Origin: an uncultured Clostridia bacterium
GTDB taxonomy: Bacteria; Bacillota; Clostridia; Christensenellales; UBA1242
Length of the DNA: 47,048 nucleotides
Assembly (NCBI GenBank): GCA_934793215.1
Contig: CAKVOP010000006.1
Coordinates: 1-47,048, forward strand
Direction: 5' to 3'
Part shown: piece by piece, positions 31,306-39,710 of the stretch
How positions within the stretch are numbered: position 1 is the stretch's first letter
Layout: every line of letters begins with the position of its first letter
Notes under the pieces: model-generated
The model's database searches: none
What the model saw: only the letters and a program-made list of their open reading frames with translations
Told to the model about the DNA's origin: nothing
Translations under genes and position numbers: made by a program

Positions 31306-32613
31306 ATGACAACGAAAAAAATCATAACCCCTCGAAAATTGGCGGGATTTATGGAACTCATGCCTAGCAAACAAGTTTTACTTGACGACATGAAAAGAAA
31401 AATTGAAAAAGTTTACTCTTCGGCTGGATTTATGCCCCTCGATACACCAGTTCTCGAATTGGGCGAAATTCTTTTTGCCAAAAGTGGCGGTTCTATCGAT
31501 AAAGAAGTTTACGCTTTTAAGAAAGGTGATAATGACCTTTGCATGCGATACGACCTCACAGTTCCCCTTGCACGCTTTGTTGCAATGAATGCAGACAATT
31601 TAACTTTCCCTTTTAAAAGGTTTCAAATAGGAAAAGTCTTCCGTGGTGAAAAAGCACAAAAAGGAAGATTTAGAGAGTTTATTCAATGCGATGCAGACAT
31701 TATAGGTCAAGACACTCTTCCAATAGTAGCGGACGCCGAATGCTTATTTCTCGTAGACGAAGTGTTCAAGTCCTTTAATCTCAACATTTTAAACAGAGTT
31801 TCAAACAGAAATATATTGTTTGGATATTGTAAAGAACTTGCACTGAAAGATAAAACACAAGAAGTTTTAATAATACTTGACAAAATGGATAAAATTGGCA
31901 AAGAAAATGCCTTAAATTGCCTTAAAGACCTCGGTATCACCGAAACAAACGGACAAAAACTTCTCGAGCTTACTTCTCAAAAGGGCTCTTTTGATGAAGT
32001 TCTCAAAAATATTGAAAACTTATCACAAAACGAAACATATCAAAAAGGAATAAGCGAACTTAAAGAATTAAACGAATATATCAAAGCTTACGGAATTAGT
32101 AATGACCGTATATCACTTGACATCTCAATTATTCGCGGACAAAATTACTACACCGGAACCGTTTTTGAAGCTATCGTGCCAGAGCACCCTGAATTTATGA
32201 CTGTCGCTGGTGGTGGAAGATATGACAACCTTGCTGAATACTTTACCGAAAAGAAACTTCCTGGTGTTGGATTTAGCATTGGCCTTACTCGCCTTTTTGA
32301 CCTTCTCGACCAAAATAACATGTTACCAACACACGCCGAAACCAACGCTAAACTTGAAATTATCCCCCTAGGCGACACTTTAGGCGAATGCATTAAACTT
32401 CAAAAGTATTTTTCAAGTGAAATCAACTGTATGGTAAATTACTCCGAACGCTCATTCAAATCAAAAATGAAAGAAGCAAACAAAAAAGCAGTTCCTTATA
32501 TCATTGTTGTCGGCGAAAATGAAGTAAAATCGGGAAAATTTGCTTTAAAAAACATGACAACAGGAATGCAAGAAAGTTTAACCAAAGAAGAATGTCTTGA
32601 AAAGTTGAGATAA
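31306..32613 (+). CDS. hisS: Histidyl-tRNA synthetase
   Basis: A class II enzyme that charges tRNA-His. The 435-residue product has motif 2 as FRGEKAQKGRFREFIQCDAD, the histidine-specific LDISIIRGQNYYTGTVFEA near residue 267, and motif 3 GVGFSIGLTRLFDLL near residue 320. The C-terminal anticodon-binding domain (PLGDTLGECIKL to the end) is present, which argues against the regulatory paralogue HisZ. The KGRFREFIQCDADI wording resembles archaeal and eukaryotic HisRS rather than the common bacterial PQKGRYRQFHQ type, suggesting an old horizontal replacement or a separate bacterial lineage of the enzyme. AAAAGGAG precedes the ATG. It is a single gene; aspS, often its neighbour, is absent. Confidence 0.93.
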   Translation: MTTKKIITPRKLAGFMELMPSKQVLLDDMKRKIEKVYSSAGFMPLDTPVLELGEILFAKSGGSIDKEVYAFKKGDNDLCMRYDLTVPLARFVAMNADNLTFPFKRFQIGKVFRGEKAQKGRFREFIQCDADIIGQDTLPIVADAECLFLVDEVFKSFNLNILNRVSNRNILFGYCKELALKDKTQEVLIILDKMDKIGKENALNCLKDLGITETNGQKLLELTSQKGSFDEVLKNIENLSQNETYQKGISELKELNEYIKAYGISNDRISLDISIIRGQNYYTGTVFEAIVPEHPEFMTVAGGGRYDNLAEYFTEKKLPGVGFSIGLTRLFDLLDQNNMLPTHAETNAKLEIIPLGDTLGECIKLQKYFSSEINCMVNYSERSFKSKMKEANKKAVPYIIVVGENEVKSGKFALKNMTTGMQESLTKEECLEKLR

Positions 32614-32654
32614 TAATCTTCTAAACAAATTTATATCTAAATTAAATACAAACA

Positions 32655-32703
32655 AAAAACTTCTATTATAATGCATTAACAGCAATTTAATAGAAGTTTT
32701 TTA
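32655..32703 (+). terminator. Terminator of hisS
   Basis: AAAACTTCTATTA and TAATAGAAGTTTT form a 13-bp stem with a 19-nt loop, followed by T residues. Confidence 0.8.
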
Positions 32704-32840
32704 TGATATTTGAATTTAATTGAGTAATAACATCTTTAAGTTATTTTTTACCATTTATTACAAAGCAAACATTTTAATCTTTATATATGATAATACAAAG
32801 TTTAAGCAATTTTAATCAAATTTTAAGATGCTTTGAATAT

Positions 32841-33728
32841 CTATTTTGATTTATTTTCAAACTTGTTTTCCCCCGCCCCACAGAATGGACAAGATGTTGC
32901 ATTATCATTTATCACACTTCCACAATAAGAACAATATCTTCGAGCTTTTTCAATAACCGCCGCTTCCCCATTTGCGGAGTTTGTAGCAACTTCGGCTTGT
33001 GCTGTTTCGTCTTTTTTAAATGAGGTAACAGACAAAACTATTGTTCCAACAAGAAGCCCTCCAGCAACTACGCCAGAAATGGCTGTACCTGCCATAGATC
33101 CTTTTTGTTTTTTTAAGGTATAATTATATTCACCATCATCTGTAAGTTTCTTGCCTTTAAAAGCTAATTCAATGGAATCGTATTCTCCACTGTTTGTCAA
33201 GTTACCCACCGCAATTTGAATTGTCCCAGACATACGCATTTCATTAATTTCGCTGTTTGTATAAACATAGAAACTATATCCCGGAAGGTCGTTGTGTCCA
33301 TTATAACTAAATTTATACTTTATACACCACTTCCCAAATTTCTCGCTGTAATCAGCACCTTCATAAGTTCCGTTAACAATTCTTTCAGGATTACTTTCAG
33401 CGTTGCTTATAATTTCACCGTATATTGCATAATCTTCACGGATAATGCTTAAATCACTTTTATAAGTAAGAAACATACCCATAGTTGAAATAAACGCAAA
33501 CATTGCAAAAACAAAGAAAACGAATAGCCCGCTTATAAGTGAGCGGTTCTTTTCACCTATATAATAGTCATTCCTTCCTATCGAATAAATAAAAACTGGA
33601 CGACCGAAACGAACACCTCTTCTTGCTGAACTCGTGCTATAGCTTCTCCCGCTTCCGCCAAAATGTCCACCGCCAGAGTGTCCACCACCACCCCCGCTGA
33701 AATGTCCACCACCTGTTCCTGTTGGCAT
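32841..33728 (-). CDS. Gly/His-rich membrane protein with C-terminal zinc ribbon
   Basis: The 295-residue product has no signal peptide. Residues 1-30 are almost only Gly, His and Ser (GGGHFSGGGGGHSGGGHFGG), a possible metal-binding or flexible segment. A first hydrophobic helix (SLISGLFVFFVFAMFAFIST) is near residue 63, and a second (GTAISGVVAGGLLVGTIVLSV) near residue 215. About 130 residues of predicted beta-rich domain lie between them. The C terminus has a zinc ribbon, YCSYCG...CPFCG. With two helices, both the Gly/His segment and the ribbon should be cytoplasmic and the middle domain outside. AGGAGGG precedes the ATG. The function is unknown. It is divergent from uvrC. Confidence 0.8.
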   Translation of the reverse strand: MPTGTGGGHFSGGGGGHSGGGHFGGSGRSYSTSSARRGVRFGRPVFIYSIGRNDYYIGEKNRSLISGLFVFFVFAMFAFISTMGMFLTYKSDLSIIREDYAIYGEIISNAESNPERIVNGTYEGADYSEKFGKWCIKYKFSYNGHNDLPGYSFYVYTNSEINEMRMSGTIQIAVGNLTNSGEYDSIELAFKGKKLTDDGEYNYTLKKQKGSMAGTAISGVVAGGLLVGTIVLSVTSFKKDETAQAEVATNSANGEAAVIEKARRYCSYCGSVINDNATSCPFCGAGENKFENKSK

Positions 33729-33756
33729 ACTCCCTCCTAAACATGATTACATAATT

Positions 33757-33786
33757 ATGTTACAATAAATGGCACATAAAAGTCAA
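33757..33786 (-). promoter_or_regulatory. Promoter of the Gly/His-rich protein gene, with overlapping palindrome
   Basis: TTGACT (33786-33781), an 18-bp spacer and TAACAT (33762-33757). The perfect 12-bp palindrome ACATAATTATGT (33749-33760) overlaps the -10 box, and a related TTACATAATAT lies at 33790-33800 towards uvrC. An operator is possible. Confidence 0.55.
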
Positions 33787-33802
33787 ATATTACATAATAT
33801 TT

Positions 33803-33831
33803 TTGATTTTTTTATGTTTTTGTATTACAAT
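33803..33831 (+). promoter_or_regulatory. Promoter of uvrC, probable leaderless start
   Basis: TTGATT, a 17-bp spacer and TACAAT ending at 33831. Six nucleotides (ATAGCT) separate it from the ATG at 33838, and there is no Shine-Dalgarno, so the mRNA probably starts at the start codon. Confidence 0.65.
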
Positions 33832-33837
33832 ATAGCT

Positions 33838-35673
33838 ATGAACGATAAAATAAAATCAAAACTAAAAGTTTTAACCACTAAACCCGGCGTTTATGTTATG
33901 CGTGACAAAGACGGCGTCGTTATTTATGTTGGCAAAGCAAAAAACTTAAAAAACAGGGTAAGTCAATATTTTCGCTCGTCGCCAAAGCCAAGCAAAGTTC
34001 AGGCTATGGTTGATAATGTCGATGAGTTTGACTATTTTATTACTATGAGTGAAATGGACGCTCTCGCTCTTGAAAACAATTTGATAAAAAAGTATCAACC
34101 TTTTTATAATATTCTTTTAAAAGACGGAAAGCAGTTCCCATACATTAAAATCAACACCAAAGAACCTTTTCCTCGCGTCGAGATTGTAAGAAAAGTCAAA
34201 AAGGACGGAGCAAAATACTTTGGCCCATATCTCGCAGGTCTAGATGCACGCGAAATAGTTAAAACAATAAATTCCGCTTTTAAACTTCGAACTTGCACAA
34301 GCAAAATTACTTCATCTTCTGTGGCAAAAAGAGAATGTCTTAATTATAGTTTGGGGCTTTGCTCTGCACCATGCACAAAGCGAATATCAGTCAGTGAATA
34401 CCGCAAAGAAATTGATAAAGTTATATCGTTTTTGAATGGAAATGATGAAGAAATCGAAAAAATACTTACCGAAAAAATGAACAAAGCGTCTCAAAATGAA
34501 AATTTTGAAAATGCAATTTTAATGCGTGACCGCCTCAAAATGATAGCCAAACTTAAACAAAGAAGCGTGGCGAATCTACCAAAAGATGTAAGCAAAGATA
34601 TTTTTGCTTATTATACAGACGGATTAAGCGGAGTTATTACAACAATGGTTGTTCGCGGAGGGAAAATCCTAGGCATTGTGTGCACACCTTGTCAAGATGC
34701 TGAACTTGAAGAAGGGCAAACTTTGTTTAACTTCTTGACTCAATATTACGAAAATATGATTTTACCTAGTGAAATTATATTGTCTCACGAAATTGATGAG
34801 AGCCTTTTGCTCGAATATTTAGGCAAAAAAATTACAATAATCACAAATCCACACTCTGCGAACAAAACATTGCTTGAAATGGCACAAGAAAACGCAAAAG
34901 AATATCTAGAAAAGCATATTGAAAAGGAAAAAATAAAATATAACAATTCTCTTGGAGCAATTAAGCAATTAAAGGAAAAACTTGGATTAAGAGAGCCTCC
35001 TTTAAGAATGGAATGTTATGATATTTCAAACATTTCAGGAACAAATAAAGTTTGCTCAATGGTTGTGTTCAAAAATGGTGAACCTTCAAAAAAAGACTAT
35101 CGAAAATTTAAAATTAAAACCGTAAAAGGGTCAAACGATTTTGCGTCACTCGAAGAAGCCTTAACACGCCGTCTAAACAGATACAAAACTCAAAATGGGG
35201 AAAGCTTCAAAGAACGTCCAAACCTTCTCGTTATAGACGGAGGAAAGGGACAATTGTCTTCTTGTTATGAAGTTCTTTGCAAGGCTGGCCTTCAAAATGA
35301 AATTGAAATGATAAGCCTTGCTAAAAGAATAGAAGAAGTATTTAAACCTAACAATCCATTTCCAACGCTTCTTAAACCCGCCTCTGCCGAACTAAAACTT
35401 ATTCAACGATTGAGAGATGAGGCACACAGATTTGCCATAACATATCACCGAAACATTAGACTTAAAAAGCAAACAAAATCCACACTTGAAGAAATTCCTG
35501 GTGTAGGGCCTAAAAAGCGAGATGCACTTTTAAAAGCTTTTGGGACAAGTGAGGAAATCGCAAAAGCCGATGTTGACCTTCTTTGCTCCTTGCCAGAAAT
35601 AAGTCCCAATTTGGCACATGAGATAGTAAATTATTTTAAAAAGAATCCAATTTCTTACGATCCAGAAGAATAA
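33838..35673 (+). CDS. uvrC: Excinuclease ABC subunit C
   Basis: UvrC makes both incisions in nucleotide excision repair after UvrA and UvrB mark the lesion. The 611-residue product has the GIY-YIG domain at the start (KPGVYVMRDKDGVVIYVGKA), a Cys-rich turn (CLNYSLGLCSAPCTKRIS), a UVR motif (NENFENAILMRDRLKMI), the RNase H-like endonuclease domain with MECYDISNISGT and LVIDGGKGQ, and tandem helix-hairpin-helix at the end (EEIPGVGPKKRDALLKAFGT). The frame runs 23 codons further upstream, but MNDKIKSKLKVL at 33838 is the family start. No Shine-Dalgarno is visible and the promoter abuts the ATG. A terminator follows directly. Confidence 0.95.
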   Translation: MNDKIKSKLKVLTTKPGVYVMRDKDGVVIYVGKAKNLKNRVSQYFRSSPKPSKVQAMVDNVDEFDYFITMSEMDALALENNLIKKYQPFYNILLKDGKQFPYIKINTKEPFPRVEIVRKVKKDGAKYFGPYLAGLDAREIVKTINSAFKLRTCTSKITSSSVAKRECLNYSLGLCSAPCTKRISVSEYRKEIDKVISFLNGNDEEIEKILTEKMNKASQNENFENAILMRDRLKMIAKLKQRSVANLPKDVSKDIFAYYTDGLSGVITTMVVRGGKILGIVCTPCQDAELEEGQTLFNFLTQYYENMILPSEIILSHEIDESLLLEYLGKKITIITNPHSANKTLLEMAQENAKEYLEKHIEKEKIKYNNSLGAIKQLKEKLGLREPPLRMECYDISNISGTNKVCSMVVFKNGEPSKKDYRKFKIKTVKGSNDFASLEEALTRRLNRYKTQNGESFKERPNLLVIDGGKGQLSSCYEVLCKAGLQNEIEMISLAKRIEEVFKPNNPFPTLLKPASAELKLIQRLRDEAHRFAITYHRNIRLKKQTKSTLEEIPGVGPKKRDALLKAFGTSEEIAKADVDLLCSLPEISPNLAHEIVNYFKKNPISYDPEE

Positions 35674-35677
35674 GATC

Positions 35678-35709
35678 AAGCCTCGAACCAAATATTTCGA
35701 GGCTTTTTT
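35678..35709 (+). terminator. Terminator of uvrC
   Basis: AAGCCTCGAA, loop CCAAATAT, TTCGAGGCTT, then TTTT. Confidence 0.9.
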
Positions 35710-35779
35710 GTTGTCTAACACGCAAGTGCCCACCATTTTCTAGCAAAATCTAGTAATTTTTGAATTTTTCTTTAATCAT

Positions 35780-35808
35780 TTGGCAATCTTTTAAAATATT
35801 GATATACT
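35780..35808 (+). promoter_or_regulatory. Promoter of the dehydrogenase-tmk pair
   Basis: TTGGCA, a 17-bp spacer and TATACT, 19 bp before the ATG at 35828; AAAAGGAGG is the ribosome binding site. Confidence 0.75.
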
Positions 35809-35827
35809 TTGAAAAGGAGGTTTTTTT

Positions 35828-36973
35828 ATGAGAAAAATTACAATGATTCAATATGGTTGTGGCAAGATGAGTAAACTTACCATGCGTTATGCACTTGAAA
35901 AAGGAATAAAAATTGTTGGAGCTTTTGATATTGACCAATCAAAACTCGGCACCGACATTGGGGAATTTCTAGACATGGGCAAAAGACTCAATGTAAAAAT
36001 TCAAGATGCAACTAATCTCGATGAATTTTTAAGCACACATGAAGTTGATGTGGCGATTGTAACCACAACAAGTTTATTTAGCGAAAACTACCCTATCTAT
36101 GAAATTTGTGCTAAAAATGGTGTTAATGTTATTTCAACTTGCGAAGAGGCATTTTATGCACAAAACTCTTCCCCTAAACTTGCAAAAAAACTTGATAAAC
36201 TTGCAAAAGAAAGCGGTGTAACCATTTGCGGAAGTGGTTATCAAGATGTTTTCTGGGGTAATCTTATCAGCGTGCTAGGCGGAGCGACTCACAAAATTAC
36301 AACTATTAGAGGGAAATCAAGTTATAATGTTGAAGACTATGGTATTTCTCTCGCAAGAGTCCATGGTGCAGGTTTTAGCAAGAACAAGTTTCAAAAAGAA
36401 ATCGCTTCTCTTGACAATATAAGCGAAGAAGAAAGAGCAAAACTTATTAAAGAAGGCAAATTTGCACCTAGTTTTATGTGGAATGTAAATGGCTGGCTTT
36501 GTGCCAAACTTGGGTTACACATCACTCACCAAACACAGAAAACTGTTCCTCAAATTGCAGAGGAAGACTTATATTCGTCAACTCTTGAAATGACAATTCC
36601 AAAAGGCCACTGCACAGGTATGAGTGCAGTTGTAACAACCGAAACAAAGGAGGGAACGACTCTTATAACTGAATGTATTGGAAAAGTGTACTCTTCAAAA
36701 GAGTTTGATTGCAACGATTGGACAATTGAAGGAGAGCCAAATACAAGAGTTGTTATAGAAAGACCAGCGACAGCCGAACTTACGTGTGCAACAGTTATAA
36801 ATAGAATTCCAGAAGTGCTTGTCGCCGAACCTGGATACACCACGACCGAGCAAATGCCTGAAAACATTTACAAAGCACACAACATTGACAAATATCTTGA
36901 TATTGTGGAGTGCTGTGATGAAGATTGCCATTGTCATGATGGTAACTGCCACCACGATGACTGTCACTGCTAG
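35828..36973 (+). CDS. 2,4-diaminopentanoate dehydrogenase-like protein with Cys/His tail
   Basis: The 381-residue product begins with a Rossmann fold (MIQYGCGKMSKLTMRYALEK then IVGAFDID), like dihydrodipicolinate reductase N-domains. The overall length and the middle part (NVISTCEEAFYA, GSGYQDVFWG, PKGHCTGMSAVV) resemble the 2,4-diaminopentanoate dehydrogenase group, which acts in anaerobic ornithine breakdown. The other ornithine-pathway genes are not nearby, so the substrate is uncertain. The unusual part is the last 20 residues, in which five His and six Cys alternate with acidic residues (from VECCDEDCHCHD to HHDDCHC); this could bind a metal. AAAAGGAGG precedes the ATG. tmk follows 14 bp later. 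Confidence 0.8.
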   Translation: MRKITMIQYGCGKMSKLTMRYALEKGIKIVGAFDIDQSKLGTDIGEFLDMGKRLNVKIQDATNLDEFLSTHEVDVAIVTTTSLFSENYPIYEICAKNGVNVISTCEEAFYAQNSSPKLAKKLDKLAKESGVTICGSGYQDVFWGNLISVLGGATHKITTIRGKSSYNVEDYGISLARVHGAGFSKNKFQKEIASLDNISEEERAKLIKEGKFAPSFMWNVNGWLCAKLGLHITHQTQKTVPQIAEEDLYSSTLEMTIPKGHCTGMSAVVTTETKEGTTLITECIGKVYSSKEFDCNDWTIEGEPNTRVVIERPATAELTCATVINRIPEVLVAEPGYTTTEQMPENIYKAHNIDKYLDIVECCDEDCHCHDGNCHHDDCHC

Positions 36974-36987
36974 ACAAGGAGAAACGA

Positions 36988-37638
36988 ATGAAAAAAGGTT
37001 TGTTTATAACTTTTGAAGGCGGAGAAGCTTGCGGAAAATCAACGCAAGTGAACCTTTTGAAACAATATATTGCATCTCTGCCAAATAAAGATGATTTCTT
37101 ATTTGTAAGAGAGCCGGGAGGGACTCCTCTCGCCGAAAAAATTAGAGATTTACTTCTTGATAACAATGGTGATGCTCCCCTTCCTATGACTGAACTCCTG
37201 CTTTTTTGTGCAGCACGAGTAGAAAACTCGAGCAAAAACATTTTACCTGCACTTAACGACGGAAAAGTAGTTATCGCAGACAGATTTTATGATTCAACCA
37301 TTGCTTATCAGGGCTGTGCACGAAAAATTATGTCAGCGGAAAAAATACTCGAACTTACAAGAACGATTATCGGCGGTCTCAAACCCGACCTCACATTTTA
37401 CTTAAAACTATCCCCCGAAGAGGCATTTAAACGAAAAATCAAAATGATGGGAGGACTTGACAGGCTTGAACTTGAAGGCCTTGAATTTCATAAACGCGTA
37501 GAAGAAGGATACAACTATATTTCACACATTGAAAAGGAACGATTCTGCGTTATTGATGCCACAAAATCAATAGATGAAATTTTTGAAATTATTAAGACTG
37601 AAATAGACAAACTTATTAATAAAGCAAATAAAAGTTGA
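36988..37638 (+). CDS. tmk: Thymidylate kinase
   Basis: Tmk phosphorylates dTMP to dTDP for DNA synthesis. The 216-residue product has the P-loop FEGGEACGKST at residues 9-19 (a Cys where many have Ala), the DR(Y/F) motif in VIADRFYDSTIAYQG near residue 92, the EPGGTPLAEKIR substrate motif near residue 42, and a lid region with KIKMMGGLDRLE near residue 150. AAGGAG precedes the ATG. It is co-transcribed with the upstream dehydrogenase-like gene. holB, a frequent neighbour, is absent. Confidence 0.94.
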   Translation: MKKGLFITFEGGEACGKSTQVNLLKQYIASLPNKDDFLFVREPGGTPLAEKIRDLLLDNNGDAPLPMTELLLFCAARVENSSKNILPALNDGKVVIADRFYDSTIAYQGCARKIMSAEKILELTRTIIGGLKPDLTFYLKLSPEEAFKRKIKMMGGLDRLELEGLEFHKRVEEGYNYISHIEKERFCVIDATKSIDEIFEIIKTEIDKLINKANKS

Positions 37639-37708
37639 GAAATTTAAATGTAAAGAAAAAAAGAAATGTATGTTTTTTTCTTTTTATGAATTAGTTATTT
37701 AATAAACT

Positions 37709-37739
37709 AAAAAACCTCGCAAGTTTAGCGAGGTTTTTG
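37709..37739 (+). terminator. Terminator of tmk
   Basis: AAAACCTCGC, loop AAGTTTA, GCGAGGTTTT, then T. The flanking A-run suggests it may also stop the convergent minus-strand gene. Confidence 0.88.
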
Positions 37740-37793
37740 TCTATAAGATTATTTAATTAAATAAACAATTAATGTGGTTATTAAATCTATAAA

Positions 37794-38513
37794 TTATTGT
37801 TGATTATCTTTTTTAAGATTTAAATTTGCTTTCTTTTGAAATTTTCCGTCTTTTTTGTATACAACAAATTTAAGTTCTTGATTTCCACTGAGCTCTTGCA
37901 CTCTTGCAAGGGCTTCTTCTTTTGTCTTTTTAGAATCAATTACTCTTTTTGCACCATCTTTTTTAATCTTCCAGACTTTTTCTTCCTTATCAAAAAGCAC
38001 TCTATAAACGGATTTCTTGCCTTGTTTGTCTTGTGTTTCTACTTCAGTCTCTTCTGCGATTTTCTCTGGCTGTGCTGTTTCTTCTTTAACTGGTGCTTTT
38101 GTAACTTTGGCTTTCTTTGCAGGTTTTTCTTCAACCTTATCTTCTTTCTCTGCCTTGTCTTTCTTTACTGATTCTGCTGATTTTGTTTTTGCAGGTTCCT
38201 TTGCCGCTGTTTTATCGGCAGACTTAAGCTCCGTTTTTTTGTCTTCTTTGGCTTCAGCTTTTTTGGAAGACTTTTTAGATGATGGTTGTTCTTCTTTTGT
38301 CTCTTCCTTTGTAGAAGTTTTCTTTTGAACGGTTTTCTTTTCAGTTTTCTTTTTGTTTTCTGCCTCCGACTTTGATTTCCCTTCTTCTTCGGCCTTTACG
38401 CGAGCCTCTTCAACAGCCTTTCTTTTTGCCTCAAGTTCAGCCTGCTTTTTAGCCTCTTCTTCTTTCAATCTTCTTTCTTCTTCTCTTTTCTTTCTTCTTC
38501 TAAAAAAGCACAT
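37794..38513 (-). CDS. Lys/Glu-rich protein with C-terminal DUF2188-like domain
   Basis: The 239-residue product begins MCFFRRRKKREEERRLKEEE. Residues 5 to about 60 form a highly charged helix, probably a coiled coil. Residues 60-165 are low-complexity Lys/Glu/Ala/Ser, probably disordered. The last 75 residues form a small alpha/beta domain with a GWKVK-like pattern (VWKIKKDGAKRVIDSKKTKEEA, split by a turn, then ARVQELSG and FVVYKKDGK), resembling DUF2188. Such domains are common in small Firmicutes proteins; their role is unknown. AAGGAG precedes the ATG at 38513; the frame is open 26 codons further, but without a ribosome binding site. Confidence 0.8.
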   Translation of the reverse strand: MCFFRRRKKREEERRLKEEEAKKQAELEAKRKAVEEARVKAEEEGKSKSEAENKKKTEKKTVQKKTSTKEETKEEQPSSKKSSKKAEAKEDKKTELKSADKTAAKEPAKTKSAESVKKDKAEKEDKVEEKPAKKAKVTKAPVKEETAQPEKIAEETEVETQDKQGKKSVYRVLFDKEEKVWKIKKDGAKRVIDSKKTKEEALARVQELSGNQELKFVVYKKDGKFQKKANLNLKKDNQQ

Positions 38514-38538
38514 ACTATATCTCCTTATTTCTATTATT

Positions 38539-38567
38539 ATTTTAGCACTATCTTCAATTTTTTTCAA
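38539..38567 (-). promoter_or_regulatory. Promoter of the Lys/Glu-rich protein gene
   Basis: TTGAAA (38567-38562), a 17-bp spacer and TAAAAT (38544-38539), 25 bp before the ATG. Confidence 0.7.
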
Positions 38568-38589
38568 TACTTTTAAGCATATTTTTGAC

Positions 38590-38620
38590 AAAAAAAATCA
38601 CTTTTTTGCAAGTGATTTTA
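38590..38620 (-). terminator. Terminator of alr
   Basis: The minus strand reads AAAATCACTT, loop GCAAAA, AAGTGATTTT, then TTTT. It begins 26 bp after the alr stop. Confidence 0.85.
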
Positions 38621-38646
38621 TTTTTTAGTTATTTATTTTTGTTTAA

Positions 38647-39678
38647 TTAAATAATAATTCTTTTAGCACGCATTTTTGTAAGATTTGTAAGGGTCTCGTA
38701 TTCGGTTGTTTCAATAATTGGCGCAAGCAAACTTGCATTTGTCAAGACTTTAACTCTATCTCCAATTTTACATTTAATATTTGTCACATCAACCATAAAA
38801 GCATCCATACAAACATTACCAGTCGAATTTGCCATTTCGCCATTAATTTTCACTTGAAACTTGTTAGACAATTTCCTTGGTAGCCCATCGGCATATCCAA
38901 GTGGAATAGTTGCAACAATCATATCTTTTTGAGCAGTAAAACCACATAGATAACCCACATGCTCTCCTTCATTTACTTTTTGTATATCAACTATTTGGCT
39001 TTCTACTTCCAAAACTGGCAAAACATTTTCATTTCCATACCCATAGCACTCAATGCCCGTTCTATACATATCAACATCAAAATCTCTATAAATAGTTTTT
39101 CCGCCACCTATATGTGTTATGGTGTTCCAACTTTTTGGCAAAAGTTGTTTCATTTCATAAAATTTTTCCTTTTGCTTTTGAGTATAACTCTCATCACTGG
39201 TTAGTGAAGAAAAATGGGTGTAAAATCCTTCTAGTGGTATTTCATTTTCGCCTAAAAAGTCTATTGTTTTTAAAATTTCGTCCTTTAATTTAAACCCATA
39301 TCTGTTCATTCCAGAATTAACACAAAGGTGAAACCTTGGAAATAAACAAGATTTCTTTGCCTCTTTTACGATTTTCTTTGCATCGTCAAACGAAAATAGA
39401 GCAAAAGACACACCGTGTCTCATGCACTGCGAATAATTCTCACATTTCCCAAAAACAATAATATTCCCATTTGTATATCTCCTTCCGCGAAGCCCTTCGT
39501 TTTGACAGGCAACTCCAAAGTAATCCACCCTACCATCAAGCATGGACAAAACTTCTTTTTCTCCATGTCCGTATGCATTTGCCTTAACCATAGCACAAAT
39601 AGGCTTTTTCGCTACGCTTTTTATGTAGTCTATATTGTGAATTAAATTGTCTTTATATAAAAAAATTTTTGAAAACAT
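38647..39678 (-). CDS. alr: Alanine racemase
   Basis: Alr is a PLP enzyme that converts L-Ala to D-Ala for peptidoglycan and teichoic-acid D-alanylation. The 343-residue product has the PLP-lysine motif in CAMVKANAYGHG near residue 30, GYADGLPRKLS in the C-terminal domain, the catalytic Tyr region EGEHVGYLCGF, and VCMDAFMVDVT. ATG at 39678 is chosen; the upstream in-frame TTG has no better context. No Shine-Dalgarno is visible before this ATG, and TATAAT lies only 3 nt away. It is 32 bp downstream of the LTA-synthase-like gene on the same strand and may be its operon partner. Confidence 0.93.
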   Translation of the reverse strand: MFSKIFLYKDNLIHNIDYIKSVAKKPICAMVKANAYGHGEKEVLSMLDGRVDYFGVACQNEGLRGRRYTNGNIIVFGKCENYSQCMRHGVSFALFSFDDAKKIVKEAKKSCLFPRFHLCVNSGMNRYGFKLKDEILKTIDFLGENEIPLEGFYTHFSSLTSDESYTQKQKEKFYEMKQLLPKSWNTITHIGGGKTIYRDFDVDMYRTGIECYGYGNENVLPVLEVESQIVDIQKVNEGEHVGYLCGFTAQKDMIVATIPLGYADGLPRKLSNKFQVKINGEMANSTGNVCMDAFMVDVTNIKCKIGDRVKVLTNASLLAPIIETTEYETLTNLTKMRAKRIII

Positions 39679-39710
39679 AGTATTATATATTCTCAAAAAT
39701 TTTTTATTGT

